Notes: generated by a model from the sequence alone, not told the origin. DNA of 46,355 bases from Clostridia bacterium (GCA_018433015.1 JAHDSB010000040.1:1-46355); one strand, 5' to 3'; positions 1 to 8,975 are shown, counted from the stretch's first letter. Made by a program: numbers and translations.

Positions 1-3000
1 AGTATTAACAATACAGTATTTAGTGGTAATACGGAGGGCGCAATATATCTTCATCCCCAAGCAGCAGGAACAGCGGTTACCAATTGTACTCTGACAAAGG
101 GAGCAATTGAAATAGGTGGAGGTTATATAAATAGAGATACCATATTAAATAGCAAAAGCACCTATTATATGGAAAACAATGTAGATATTAAGAATAACTT
201 AAAGATAGCGGAAGGGACCATAGTTAAGCTCAGATCTGGGGGGAATTTCACTGCTGCTACTGATGGACATTTGATTATAGAGGGCAGTGAAGATAAGAAA
301 GTTATCCTTACCTCATGGCTAGATACCTCCGTGGGAGAAGATATTGGTGACGGGCAAGCTCCAACCAGGGGAAATTGGCGTGGAGTTATTATACAAAACG
401 GTGGTCAAGCAGACATAAACTATACAGATATAAAATATGGCGGATATAGAAACTTATCTTCGCAATGGTGGTATGGGGATTGCATAGTAAAGCATGATGG
501 AGGAATATTGACCATAAATAATTCTTCCGTTATTGATAGTGCCAGAAACGGTATTACATTAAAGGGCATTGGTGACACTGTAATTAACAATATTCAGGTG
601 AGTAATTCAGAGTTAAGTGGAATTAATATTGAAAATGCAAGTCCTACCATTGCCAAATGCATAATAAATGGAAATAGTACGGGTATTAACATTGTTGGAA
701 CATCCAATCCTGTCATTGGAGGAATTGAGAATAATAGAAATGACATCTATTCAAACAGTTATTTTGGCATCAATAATACATCAGAAACAATAATAAATGC
801 TAAATATAACTGGTGGGGTCATGATTCAGGGCCTTATCATGCTACGACTAATCCATCTGGGCAAGGCAACAGAGTAAGTGATCGTGTAGATTTTGACAAT
901 TATGTAGGCATGGGTACTAACCATGCACCCACAGTAAAAACAGGAGAGGGTACACAAAGCGGAACGGCAACTCCGGCCTCCCATGATGGCACCATAGCAG
1001 CAGTAAAATATAGTGCCAATGTGGCATATTGGTTCGAAGACGAGGATGAGGGAGATACCTTGACTTATGCGTTAGTATCAGCCACGGATGCTGATAGCCA
1101 GGATGTAAGTGGAGACGTAACCTTAAATGCCAGCACGGGAGCTCTGGAATATACTCCATCAGCGGCCCAGGCTGAAAAAGAAGTAACTATCGTAGTAAAA
1201 GCCCATGATGGAGAGCTGGATAGTACAGCCAATGTAAGCATCACAGTAACGGTGGGAGCAGTTCCGGCAGATGAGCCTCCACCGCCTCCCGTTAACAGCG
1301 CACCCATAATAAAAACAGGAGAGGGCACACAAAATGGAACGGCAAGCCCAGCCTCCTATGATGGCACCACAGCAGCAGTAAAATATAGTGCCAATGTGGC
1401 AGATTGGTTCGAAGACGAGGATGCTGGAGATACCTTGACCTACGCTATAGTATCAGCCACGGATGCTGATAGCCAGGATGTAAGGGGAACCGTAACCTTA
1501 AATGCCAGCACGGGTGCCCTGGAATATACTCCATCAGCGGCCCAGGCCGAAAAAGAAGTAACTATCGTAGTAAAAGCCCATGATGGAGAGCTGGATAGTA
1601 CAGCCAATGTAAGCATCACAGTAACGGTGGGAGCAGTTCCGGTAGATGAGACTCCACCACCTCCCGTTAACAGCGCACCCACAGTTAAAGCAGGAGAGGG
1701 CACACAAAGGGGAAGCGCAACCCCCTCATCCCATGATGGCACCACAGCAGCAGTAAAATATGTTGCAGATGCATCAACATGGTTTACAGATGAGGATGCT
1801 GGAGATACCTTAACTTATGCGTTAGTATCAGCCACGGATGCTGATAGCCAGGATATAAGGGGAGCCGTAACCTTAAATGCTAGCACGGGAGCCCTGGGAT
1901 ATACTCCATTAGCGGCCCAGGCCGAAAAAGAAGTAACTATCGTAGTAAAAGCCAATGATGGTGAGTTAGACAGCACCTCAAATGTAAGCATAAAAGTGAC
2001 GGTAGGAGCAGTTCCGGCAGATGAGCCTCCACCGCCTCCCGTTAACCATGCACCCACAGTAAAAACAGGGGAGGGCACACAAAACGGAATGGCAACTCCG
2101 GCCTCCCATGATGGCGCCACAGCAGCAGTAAAATATAGTGCCAATGTGGCAGATTGGTTCGAAGACGAGGATGCGGGAGATACCTTGACCTACGCTATAG
2201 TATCAGCCACGGATGCTGATAGCCAGGATGTAAGGGGAACCGTAACCTTAAATGCCAGCACGGGAGCTCTGGAATATACTCCATCAGCGGCCCAGGCTGA
2301 AAAAGAAGTAACTATCGTAGTAAAAGCCCATGATGGTGATTTAAACAGCACGTCAAACGTAAGTATAACGGTGATAGTAGGAGCAGTTCCGGCAGATGCT
2401 AGAAAAAGTAGTAGTAAACCATCATCTCGCAATGATAAAAACACAGGTGCAGATATTGATGTTAATGGTAAGACAGTCAAAGCTGGAGATGTTAAAGTTG
2501 AAGTGAAAAATGGTAAAACAACAACCATAATAACGGTTAACCATAAGAAAATAGAAGATAAACTGCAAAAACAGGGAACTAAAAGTACAGTAACACTACC
2601 ATTCAATAATGATTCAGCTGCAGTTATTGGAAGCTTAACTGGAAGAACCGTTAAAACTATGGAATTAAATAATGCTATCTTAGAAATAAAAACGCCAAAA
2701 GTCAGGTACATTGTTCCAGCTGAACAGATTAATATTGATAAGGTTTCTGAAGAAATTGGTGAAAAAGTAGAGCTACAAGATATCCAAGTAGAAATTGAGA
2801 TTAGTCAGTCTTCCCAACAGGAGCTAAAGATCATTGAAAACACTGCTGAAAAAGGAAAGTATCAGATTGTTGTACCGCCTGTTAATTTTGATATTAAGTG
2901 CAGTTACAAGAATAAAACAGTGGAAGTTTCAAAATTTAATAATTACGTGGAACGGTTAATAGCGCTTCCGGAGGGTATAGATTCTGAAAGGATAACTACT

Positions 3001-3696
3001 GCAGTTGTACTTAATAAGGATGGCAGTTTTGTACATGTTCCAACATCAATCACAGTTATTGACGGCAAATATTATGCCAGAATAAATAGTTTATCAAATA
3101 GTACTTATTTAGTTATCTGGAATAAAAAGTGTTTTAGTGATGTAAAGCACCACTGGGCTAGGGAAGCTATAAATAATATGGGTTCTCGATTAATAATTAA
3201 TGGTGTTAATGAGGATTTGTTTGAACCTGAGAGAGATATCACAAGAGCTGAATTTGCAACAATTATTGTGAAAGGATTGGGGCTAAATAGTACGGAAGAA
3301 AATAGTTTTACTGATGTAGCTGAAGAAAACTGGTATTACGCTTCCGTTAATACCGCCTATGAGTACAAGATTGTATCTGGTTATGAAGATAACACATTTA
3401 AACCCATGCAGAATATATCAAGGGAAGAAGCTGCGGTGATGGTAATGCGGGCAATGAAGCTAGTGGGCAGGGATGCTAGTTTAAATAACAGTGACAGTGA
3501 TATTAATGATAAGCTTAGTATATACAAAGATAGTAATGAGATTTCTGAGTGGGCAAAAATAGCTGTTACAGAATGCATTAAAAATGATATTATCAACGGA
3601 TATGAAGGTTATCTAAAGCCCCAAGAGAATATTACCAGAGCTGAAACAGCAACAATAGTACAAAGGATGCTCCAAAAGACAAATTTGATTAATTAG
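1..3696 (+). CDS. S-layer-anchored surface protein with beta-helix, cadherin-like repeats and SLH domains (5' end outside window)
   Basis: The reading frame is open from the first base of the window with no stop, so the true start lies upstream; the first ATG in frame (position 169) falls inside a continuing beta-helix-like sequence and is not the start. Numbering from the window edge (1231 residues), residues 1-305 have the short Asn/Gly-rich strands of a right-handed parallel beta-helix. Residues 308 to about 800 are four tandem 125-residue cadherin-like repeats joined by Pro-rich linkers (PPPPPVN). A Ser-rich linker and an unassigned beta-rich region of about 240 residues follow. Three SLH domains (about 1044-1096, 1102-1155 and 1175-1228, each with the ITRAE or ISREE type motif) end the protein and should bind secondary cell-wall polymer. 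It is probably an exported adhesin or S-layer-associated protein; its ligand cannot be told. A strong terminator follows directly. Confidence 0.9.
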   Translation, partial: SINNTVFSGNTEGAIYLHPQAAGTAVTNCTLTKGAIEIGGGYINRDTILNSKSTYYMENNVDIKNNLKIAEGTIVKLRSGGNFTAATDGHLIIEGSEDKKVILTSWLDTSVGEDIGDGQAPTRGNWRGVIIQNGGQADINYTDIKYGGYRNLSSQWWYGDCIVKHDGGILTINNSSVIDSARNGITLKGIGDTVINNIQVSNSELSGINIENASPTIAKCIINGNSTGINIVGTSNPVIGGIENNRNDIYSNSYFGINNTSETIINAKYNWWGHDSGPYHATTNPSGQGNRVSDRVDFDNYVGMGTNHAPTVKTGEGTQSGTATPASHDGTIAAVKYSANVAYWFEDEDEGDTLTYALVSATDADSQDVSGDVTLNASTGALEYTPSAAQAEKEVTIVVKAHDGELDSTANVSITVTVGAVPADEPPPPPVNSAPIIKTGEGTQNGTASPASYDGTTAAVKYSANVADWFEDEDAGDTLTYAIVSATDADSQDVRGTVTLNASTGALEYTPSAAQAEKEVTIVVKAHDGELDSTANVSITVTVGAVPVDETPPPPVNSAPTVKAGEGTQRGSATPSSHDGTTAAVKYVADASTWFTDEDAGDTLTYALVSATDADSQDIRGAVTLNASTGALGYTPLAAQAEKEVTIVVKANDGELDSTSNVSIKVTVGAVPADEPPPPPVNHAPTVKTGEGTQNGMATPASHDGATAAVKYSANVADWFEDEDAGDTLTYAIVSATDADSQDVRGTVTLNASTGALEYTPSAAQAEKEVTIVVKAHDGDLNSTSNVSITVIVGAVPADARKSSSKPSSRNDKNTGADIDVNGKTVKAGDVKVEVKNGKTTTIITVNHKKIEDKLQKQGTKSTVTLPFNNDSAAVIGSLTGRTVKTMELNNAILEIKTPKVRYIVPAEQINIDKVSEEIGEKVELQDIQVEIEISQSSQQELKIIENTAEKGKYQIVVPPVNFDIKCSYKNKTVEVSKFNNYVERLIALPEGIDSERITTAVVLNKDGSFVHVPTSITVIDGKYYARINSLSNSTYLVIWNKKCFSDVKHHWAREAINNMGSRLIINGVNEDLFEPERDITRAEFATIIVKGLGLNSTEENSFTDVAEENWYYASVNTAYEYKIVSGYEDNTFKPMQNISREEAAVMVMRAMKLVGRDASLNNSDSDINDKLSIYKDSNEISEWAKIAVTECIKNDIINGYEGYLKPQENITRAETATIVQRMLQKTNLIN
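922..2400 (+). repeat. Four tandem 375-bp repeats encoding cadherin-like domains
   Basis: Repeat units begin at 922, 1297, 1672 and 2047, an exact 375-bp (125-codon) period. Each starts at the H/S-A-P-T/I-V/I-K motif and contains WFEDEDAGDTLTYA and DADSQDV, as in cadherin-like/Ig-like surface repeats. Units 2 and 4 share long stretches of identical DNA, including silent positions. Unit 3 is the most divergent (it has WFTDEDAG and a different start to the domain). The last unit lacks the Pro-rich linker. Near-identity at the DNA level points to recent duplication or ongoing gene conversion. Confidence 0.93.
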
Positions 3697-3731
3697 AAAT
3701 TAGAGAGTATGGCAAAAATAATTAAGGCTTA

Positions 3732-3780
3732 AAATATACACAGACAGCACCTGTTTTTCAGGTGCTGTCTGTGTATATTT
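3732..3780. terminator. Bidirectional terminator between convergent genes
   Basis: A 22-bp perfect inverted repeat (3732-3753 with 3759-3780) surrounds a TTTTT loop. It lies between the plus-strand surface protein and the minus-strand yxeA gene. The stem ends are A/T-rich, so each strand gives a U-rich 3' side. It probably ends transcription from both directions. Confidence 0.88.
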
Positions 3781-3834
3781 ATTGCAAAAGTTACAACAGC
3801 ATTTTTAGAAAGATTTTGGGACTAAGGGGAGGCC

Positions 3835-4200
3835 TCATCTACTTAGCATCCCTTGCACCTTATCAGGTAGATCTTCATATCTTACCTCATGCCAGTACGT
3901 GACACCACGAAAGGTTGTGACATACAGCTCCAAATAAGCACCTTCGCGCAACTGTTTGCTGGCACTAAAGTTTAGTTCTTTCTCCTTACCTTTCACATCA
4001 TATGCCGTAAGGATATAATCATATCTTTTGTTAGTATCTTGTTCTACCTTATCATTGTTAACAACAGTGTAATACATAGTTTTACCGGCAGGGTTTTCCG
4101 GTGTCAATTTTTCCGGCGTAAAATAGAAAAATGTAAAGGCACCCAGGGCTATGACAAGTAAACTAAGGGACGCAATAGTTATTCTCATGGTATTTTTCAT
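3835..4200 (-). CDS. yxeA: YxeA family protein
   Basis: 121 residues. Residues about 7-27 are a hydrophobic signal anchor, followed by a small extracytoplasmic domain with the YYTVVNND, YDYILTAYD and YLELYVTTFRGVTYW segments typical of the YxeA (DUF1093) family. The ATG is preceded by AGGAGA with good spacing. It is the last gene of the LanFEG-type operon, 20 bases after the second permease. In Bacillus subtilis yxeA follows the yxdJK-yxdLM peptide-sensing two-component/ABC module, so the same association appears here with a different transporter type. Family membership is fairly secure; the biochemical role is unknown in the family. The gene ends against the bidirectional terminator. Confidence 0.8.
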   Translation of the reverse strand: MKNTMRITIASLSLLVIALGAFTFFYFTPEKLTPENPAGKTMYYTVVNNDKVEQDTNKRYDYILTAYDVKGKEKELNFSASKQLREGAYLELYVTTFRGVTYWHEVRYEDLPDKVQGMLSR

Positions 4201-4220
4201 TAAAGAATCTCTCCTTATAT

Positions 4221-4952
4221 TTAAGCTGTTATATCAGTATTTTTTAAGCGATAAATTGAAATGAATGAAAATAAAATTGTAAATAGAAGGTTCATGATAA
4301 TAAATAGTAAATTTTCGCTACCCATAATACATTTTTGCTGTAAAATCCCCATGCCAATTGTTAAAAGGGAGTAGGGAAAGAACATACCCAGTTTCAATAA
4401 ATACATTCCTAAGCCCATAAAGACAGCACAAAGACAAATACCTATAGGTGTGGCAAAGCTGCGGATACGTAAGGATAATCCTAACTGGATAGAAGCGATG
4501 GTTATACAAGCCAGCCAGCCTTTAAATATCCAGCCCAAGGTTTCTAGAGGGAAAGGTGAGGATAGTTGCAGCAGTTTCCCTGCCCCATAATATAAAAGCA
4601 GGAAGAAGATTTGTACAAAGAAGAGCAAGATCCCAAGAACGGCAAGTTTAGCCAAGAATACATGGGCAGGGGATATGGGTGCTGCCATTAAGGAGTTCCA
4701 GTTATGATTTTGGTGCTCTAATCTGCATAAATAGGAACAGCAAATAGCAATGAGTATGGGTAAGAAAAATTCCCCGTAAAACAGGCTTACCTGGGTCCAC
4801 AAACTGTACCATTCCTGGTGCAAGACTCCTTGATTTAAATAGTAATTAGCACAGCCAATCAGAATGCTTAGGCTGGGTAGTACGAAAAGGATAAGCCAGA
4901 TGCGAGAATGGCGGAGTTTTAGCCCTTCGGCAGCAATACTTCTTTTCAACAT
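4221..4952 (-). CDS. ABC-2 permease, LanG/MutG-type lantibiotic protection transporter subunit
   Basis: 243 residues from the ATG at 4952, chosen because AAAGGAG lies just upstream on the minus strand; the frame is open further, but that part overlaps the preceding gene. It has about six membrane segments, beginning with LKRSIAAEGLKLRHSRIW, and the ExEHQN-type segment (YLCRLEHQNHNWNSLM) seen in LanE/LanG permeases after the second helix. It should form, with the neighbouring permease and ATPase, a three-component exporter that removes cationic antimicrobial peptides from the membrane. No lantibiotic structural or modification genes are nearby, so it is likely a stand-alone resistance system like CprABC of Clostridioides difficile. 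The LanG rather than LanE label rests on gene order. Confidence 0.78.
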   Translation of the reverse strand: MLKRSIAAEGLKLRHSRIWLILFVLPSLSILIGCANYYLNQGVLHQEWYSLWTQVSLFYGEFFLPILIAICCSYLCRLEHQNHNWNSLMAAPISPAHVFLAKLAVLGILLFFVQIFFLLLYYGAGKLLQLSSPFPLETLGWIFKGWLACITIASIQLGLSLRIRSFATPIGICLCAVFMGLGMYLLKLGMFFPYSLLTIGMGILQQKCIMGSENLLFIIMNLLFTILFSFISIYRLKNTDITA

Positions 4953-4965
4953 AAACAAAGCTCCT

Positions 4966-5718
4966 TTACATTTCTTGTCGGGAAAGGTGGAGGTTTCCCA
5001 CAAGATAGAAGATTATTGTTACGCAGATGACAGCAGTAAGGGTACTTAAGCTTAGAGTTTGCTTAATATAGTGGGCAGAGTTATCGGTAAAGTGAAAAGT
5101 TACAGGAGATAGTTTAGTATAGTAGGACCAAATAAAGATGCGGTTTACTGCTGAGGGAAAAAGGTCTCCTGTCAGACCGAGAAATCCTCCTACCATGCCT
5201 AAAGAGAGAGCAAAGGCTTGATTTTTCAGGGATAATGATACCCATTGTTGCACTGCCAGGATAGCCATCGAGGTAACCATGGTTCCTATGATAAAAGTAG
5301 GAAACCAAGCAAAAGGCACAGGTGGGGGAAGCCCTTTAGTGATACCGTAACAAGTAATAGCAAGGGTTTGTAACAGTGCGGCATAAAGCATTAAGATACA
5401 ACTACATCCATATTTAGCAGCGTAGATCTGGTTTAGTTTTAAAGATGTTGGTAGCACCAGCTTCCAAGTATCACCTTTATGTTCCATATCACAGATGCGA
5501 GAACTGACAATAGCGGCAAGGATGGGGAGGAATAAGCTATTCATGGAGGCTACAGTGACTAGTAACGTTTCCCAGCCGTTACTGTCGGGATGGCGGGACA
5601 GTACGATACTTACCGACAGGGAAGCCCATAAAAATTCTACCCCTATAAAGAGGGTGATCATGGTAAAAATCCAGCTACGACGCAGTTTGAAGAATTCTAA
5701 CGTTAAAGCTTTTAACAT
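4966..5718 (-). CDS. ABC-2 permease, LanE/MutE-type lantibiotic protection transporter subunit
   Basis: 250 residues with six predicted membrane segments. The N-terminus LKALTLEFFKLRRSWIF and the segment SSRICDMEHKGDTWKLVLP are characteristic of the EpiE/MutE permease family. Its ATG overlaps the last 7 bases of the ATPase gene, implying translational coupling. Its stop is 13 bases before the next permease start. It is expected to pair with that permease as a heterodimeric membrane channel driven by the LanF ATPase. The two permeases share the same architecture, suggesting an ancient duplication. Function in peptide immunity is inferred from family and context. Confidence 0.8.
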   Translation of the reverse strand: MLKALTLEFFKLRRSWIFTMITLFIGVEFLWASLSVSIVLSRHPDSNGWETLLVTVASMNSLFLPILAAIVSSRICDMEHKGDTWKLVLPTSLKLNQIYAAKYGCSCILMLYAALLQTLAITCYGITKGLPPPVPFAWFPTFIIGTMVTSMAILAVQQWVSLSLKNQAFALSLGMVGGFLGLTGDLFPSAVNRIFIWSYYTKLSPVTFHFTDNSAHYIKQTLSLSTLTAVICVTIIFYLVGNLHLSRQEM

Positions 5719-6626
5719 AGGTTATTCTCCTTTCTGGTTAATTCCAGAAAGATATCTTCCAGGCTCTTGTGATATTCTTCGATGCGGATTACATCAAGAT
5801 TTGCTTGTACCAGTGTCTTGTTTATTCTAGCTATTTCTTCATCTGTTAAATTTGCTAGACGCAGTTGTTCTTTATATTTAACAGGGTGATATCCTTTCTG
5901 TTGCAGAAGGTTTTGAGCCCATTCATTGTTTCCTGTTCTAAGGAAAATATAATTTTTGCTTTTCTCTTGTAGAGTGTCCTTCCTGCCCTGGAAAAGCAGC
6001 TGCCCATTGCTAATAATTCCTACGGAAGTAGCCATTTGTTCAATTTCTGCCAGGAGATGGCTGGAAAGTAACACGGTAATACCATATTGCCCAGGCAATG
6101 ATTTAATAAGTTCCCGGATTTCTTCTATCCCCCCTGGGTCCAGACCATTGGTGGGTTCATCTAATATTAGGAGTTTAGGAAAAGCCAGGAGAGCCATAGC
6201 AATTCCCAAACGTTGCTTCATGCCTAATGAATAATGAGCAACCTTTTTATGCTTCTGCTGTTCCAGACGAACTATTTTTAAGACCTCTGTGATATTTTTA
6301 TCAGGTACATCCCGCAGGCGTTGCATAATACGCAGGTTTTCCAAGCCCGTTAGGTGTCCATAATAAGAAGGGGATTCAATGAGGGAACCGGTATGTTGCA
6401 AAACATAGGTGCGGTTTTGCTGAAAATCTTTGCCGAAGATGGCTATTTTCCCGGCGCTGGGTTTAACTAACCCTAAGAGCATTTTCAGGTTTGTAGATTT
6501 ACCGGCTCCGTTAGGGCCCAGAAAGCCATAGATTTCTCCCTCATAAACCTGGAGATCCAGTTCTTTTACCCGGCAAATACCTTCATAGTGCTTCGTTAGT
6601 TTCTGGGTTGTGACAACTGCATTCAT
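5712..6626 (-). CDS. ABC transporter ATPase, LanF-type antimicrobial peptide protection
   Basis: 304 residues from the ATG at 6626 (MNAVVTTQKL); the frame extends 16 codons upstream, but this start fits family alignments. Walker A GPNGAGKST is at 37-45, signature YSLGMKQR at about 132-139, Walker B LLILDE at 152-157 and the H-loop in LLSSHLL. The Q-loop Gln is replaced by Glu (SLIESPSYYG, E84), the E-loop reported as typical of LanF proteins. The C-terminal 90 residues form the usual regulatory extension. It is the first gene of lanF-lanE-lanG-yxeA and is divergent from the response regulator/kinase pair, which probably controls it through the direct repeat at 6714-6731. Confidence 0.85.
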   Translation of the reverse strand: MNAVVTTQKLTKHYEGICRVKELDLQVYEGEIYGFLGPNGAGKSTNLKMLLGLVKPSAGKIAIFGKDFQQNRTYVLQHTGSLIESPSYYGHLTGLENLRIMQRLRDVPDKNITEVLKIVRLEQQKHKKVAHYSLGMKQRLGIAMALLAFPKLLILDEPTNGLDPGGIEEIRELIKSLPGQYGITVLLSSHLLAEIEQMATSVGIISNGQLLFQGRKDTLQEKSKNYIFLRTGNNEWAQNLLQQKGYHPVKYKEQLRLANLTDEEIARINKTLVQANLDVIRIEEYHKSLEDIFLELTRKENNLC

Positions 6627-6713
6627 TTGTTTCTTCAACTCCCATCTAAAAACTTGTGTTGTGTGTCTTTGCAACCATATGGTAACAGCTCTACCTGTAG
6701 TGCAGATTAAGGG

Positions 6714-6731
6714 AACCTTACAGCAACCTTA
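6714..6731. promoter_or_regulatory. Direct repeat, probable response-regulator binding site
   Basis: AACCTTA occurs at 6714-6720 and again at 6725-6731, exactly 11 bp apart (one helical turn); on the minus strand it reads TAAGGTT N4 TAAGGTT. Tandem half-sites with this period are typical of OmpR/PhoB-family regulators. It sits in the divergent region between the LanF operon and the regulator gene, roughly where a regulator would contact a minus-strand promoter. Assignment to the adjacent regulator is inference. Confidence 0.6.
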
Positions 6732-6780
6732 AATCTTGCAGAACAAGGTAGAAATAAATAAAAACATTATCAATGTCAGG

Positions 6781-6804
6781 TATAATCTAAATGGGTGATT
6801 TGTG
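6781..6804 (+). promoter_or_regulatory. Possible -10 element and ribosome binding site for the response regulator
   Basis: TATAAT at 6781-6786 is a consensus -10 but has no good -35 partner. GGTGAT at 6794-6799 matches the anti-Shine-Dalgarno sequence and fits a start at ATG 6805 better than the GTG at 6802. If this -10 is used, the leader would be only about a dozen bases. Confidence 0.35.
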
Positions 6805-7512
6805 ATGAATATTAGGGATAAAAAAATACTCATCATAGATGATGAGTTGGAAATTAGAAAAATGATCGATAGTTTTTTGCGAAAAGAGGGGTTTTACCGT
6901 ATATATCATGCGGAAAACTGTGAGGAAGCTCTAACCAATCTGCGGGAAAATAAGCCTAATCTTGCTATTTTAGATGTAATGTTGCCGGATGGCGATGGAT
7001 TTAGTTTATTAACAGCTATGCGCCAGGTTTCTTCCCTTCCGGTTCTTTTTCTTTCAGCCCGGGGTGAAGCTGAGGATCGCCTATTGGGGTTGGGCTTGGG
7101 GGCTGATGATTACATTGTAAAGCCTTTTTTACCCCGAGAGCTTATTTTACGAGTAACAGCTATCCTTAAACGTGTTTATACTACCGTTAAGCCGGAAGTC
7201 TTACCCACGTTTAAACTAGAGGATTGTATCGTTGATTTGGAAGGGGCAGTGGTTTCTAATGAGCAGGGAGAACAGCTCTTAACTGCCAAAGAGCATGGTA
7301 TTTTGGTGAAGTTATATGAAAACCGAGGGCGTATTGTGACCAGTGATGCTTTGTGCCGCGCAGTTTGGGGTGATGACTTATATGGTTATGAGAATACCTT
7401 GATGGTTCATATCAGACGTCTGCGGGAGAAAATTGAAACAGATCCTTCTAATCCTCAGAGTCTTCTTACGGTACGAGGCTTAGGTTATAAGCTGATAGTG
7501 AAAGAGGAGTAA
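6805..7512 (+). CDS. OmpR-family response regulator
   Basis: 235 residues. The receiver domain has the acidic pair IIDDE (about 11-14), phosphoacceptor D57 in LAILDVMLPDGDG and conserved K107 in VKPFLPREL. A C-terminal winged helix (about 130-235) ends with VRGLGYKL, diagnostic of OmpR/PhoB regulators. The start is ATG 6805 rather than the in-frame GTG at 6802 because of the Shine-Dalgarno position. The kinase starts two bases after its stop. With the divergent LanFEG-type transporter it forms a peptide-sensing module comparable to CprRK or SpaRK; the cognate target is probably the transporter operon. Confidence 0.9.
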   Translation: MNIRDKKILIIDDELEIRKMIDSFLRKEGFYRIYHAENCEEALTNLRENKPNLAILDVMLPDGDGFSLLTAMRQVSSLPVLFLSARGEAEDRLLGLGLGADDYIVKPFLPRELILRVTAILKRVYTTVKPEVLPTFKLEDCIVDLEGAVVSNEQGEQLLTAKEHGILVKLYENRGRIVTSDALCRAVWGDDLYGYENTLMVHIRRLREKIETDPSNPQSLLTVRGLGYKLIVKEE

Positions 7513-7514
7513 AA

Positions 7515-8915
7515 ATGAAAAGCGTTATACGGATTTTAAGAAGTTTTGTAGTGACCACAATCATAATAGCTATCTTCCTGCTGGTTCTTAATTTTGTTTT
7601 GCTGGGTAACTTTTTATTTAAGGGTATGGAGGGACATGCTCCCAAAAATGTAGTACAAAAAGTAGCCACAGAGCTTGAGGGGACCCCTGGCAATTATGGG
7701 CTGGATAATTCTGTAAAAAAGCTGCTAACCCAGAATAAGGCTTGGGCTATGCTTATAGATAATAAAGGTCAGGTAAGTTGGGACTATGAATTACCGGAAG
7801 AAATACCCCTTAACTATACTCTGCGTGATATTGCTAAGCTATCTCGTTTTTATTTAAAAGATTATCCTGTCTTTGTGTGGGAGCACGATGATGGTCTAGT
7901 AGTTGTGGGCTATCCCCAAACAAGCTATGCTAAATATCAATTGTATTTTCCTGTCAGTTGGATCAGTTCTTTGCCTGTGCGATCACTTGCTTTATTAATT
8001 GGCAATATTGCCTTAGCTTTGCTTTTATCAGTTCTAATCGGTACACGCCTGATTAGATCTTTAAAACCTTTGCTAGGTGGGGTCCATGATTTGGCTCAGG
8101 AAAAGCCTGTACAGCTTGAAACCAAGGGTATCTTTCAGGATCTTGCTAAAAGTATTAACCAGACCTCGAAGATACTACAAAAGAAAAATAAGGCCCTAAA
8201 AAAACGGGATGAAGCACGTTATAATTGGATTGCCGGTATATCCCACGATATTCGAACCCCTCTTTCCATGGTGCTTGGTTATGCCGGTGAATTAGAAGAA
8301 AACAAGGTTTTACCTGAAGAACAGCGGGAACAGGCAGGTATCATTAGACAGCAGGGCGAAAAGCTACGTGTCCTTATCCAGGATTTGAACCTTGTATCTA
8401 TGCTAGAATATGAAATGCAGCCCTTAAATATAAAAACTCTGTTTTTGTCTGCTCTGGCACGGCAAGTTGCTGCCGACTTTGTTAATAATGGCTTAGACGA
8501 AAAGTATGTCATCAATTTAGAGCTAGCCCAGGAAGATATCAAGGTAAAGGGCGATGAAAAATTATTACTGCGGGCCTTGACAAATTTAGTACAAAATAGC
8601 ATTACTCATAATCCCCAAGGGTGTGAAATCCTCTTAAAAACTTGCATTTCTTTGGACAGTGAGACTTGTAGTTTTATTGTCGCTGATCGGGGAAAGGGTA
8701 TTTCCCAGGATAAACTTTCAGACTTGCTAGAACTCCCCTATTCAGCTCAAAGAAAGCATGCTGTAGCCAAGGGACACGGCCTAGGTTTACCTATGGTCTC
8801 CAAGATCGCCCAGGCCCATAAAGGAAAACTTATCCTCAAAAGCCGGCCTGGAGAAGGGCTGGAGGCAATTATTAACTTGCCGGTGGTTTTTTCCCCTGAG
8901 CAGAAACAGGTATAG
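7515..8915 (+). CDS. Sensor histidine kinase of the peptide-resistance module
   Basis: 466 residues. Membrane helices lie at about 10-31 and 156-178 and enclose an extracytoplasmic sensor domain of about 120 residues. The linker leads to a HisKA domain with H244 (GISHDIRTPLS). The HATPase domain has the N box NLVQNSITHN (N361), G1 DRGKGIS (391-397) and G2 GHGLGLP (420-426). GAGGAG lies just upstream of the ATG. A medium-sized extracellular domain rather than an intramembrane-only sensor argues for SpaK/CprK-like direct peptide sensing rather than the BceS type. It is co-transcribed with the response regulator. Confidence 0.88.
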   Translation: MKSVIRILRSFVVTTIIIAIFLLVLNFVLLGNFLFKGMEGHAPKNVVQKVATELEGTPGNYGLDNSVKKLLTQNKAWAMLIDNKGQVSWDYELPEEIPLNYTLRDIAKLSRFYLKDYPVFVWEHDDGLVVVGYPQTSYAKYQLYFPVSWISSLPVRSLALLIGNIALALLLSVLIGTRLIRSLKPLLGGVHDLAQEKPVQLETKGIFQDLAKSINQTSKILQKKNKALKKRDEARYNWIAGISHDIRTPLSMVLGYAGELEENKVLPEEQREQAGIIRQQGEKLRVLIQDLNLVSMLEYEMQPLNIKTLFLSALARQVAADFVNNGLDEKYVINLELAQEDIKVKGDEKLLLRALTNLVQNSITHNPQGCEILLKTCISLDSETCSFIVADRGKGISQDKLSDLLELPYSAQRKHAVAKGHGLGLPMVSKIAQAHKGKLILKSRPGEGLEAIINLPVVFSPEQKQV

Positions 8916-8975
8916 TTAGTTAGCTATTGGGGATATATAAAATAATTAAAGCTTAAAAAGTAAGGGAGAGCTGGA

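Noticed and set aside
169-171. ATG at 169 as the start of the surface protein
   Set aside because: The frame is open to base 1 and the residues before it continue the beta-helix pattern; there is no ribosome binding site.
922-2400. CRISPR-like or satellite repeat array
   Set aside because: The unit is 375 bp, in frame and encodes a recognisable domain; there are no short repeats with unique spacers.
917-2711. Series of minus-strand open frames across the surface-protein repeats
   Set aside because: They recur with the 375-bp period because the coding strand is repetitive; none has a ribosome binding site and the plus-strand protein explains the sequence.
4318-5308. Alternative frames within the two permease genes
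   Set aside because: They have no ribosome binding sites and no recognisable content, while the annotated frames show membrane helices and operon spacing.
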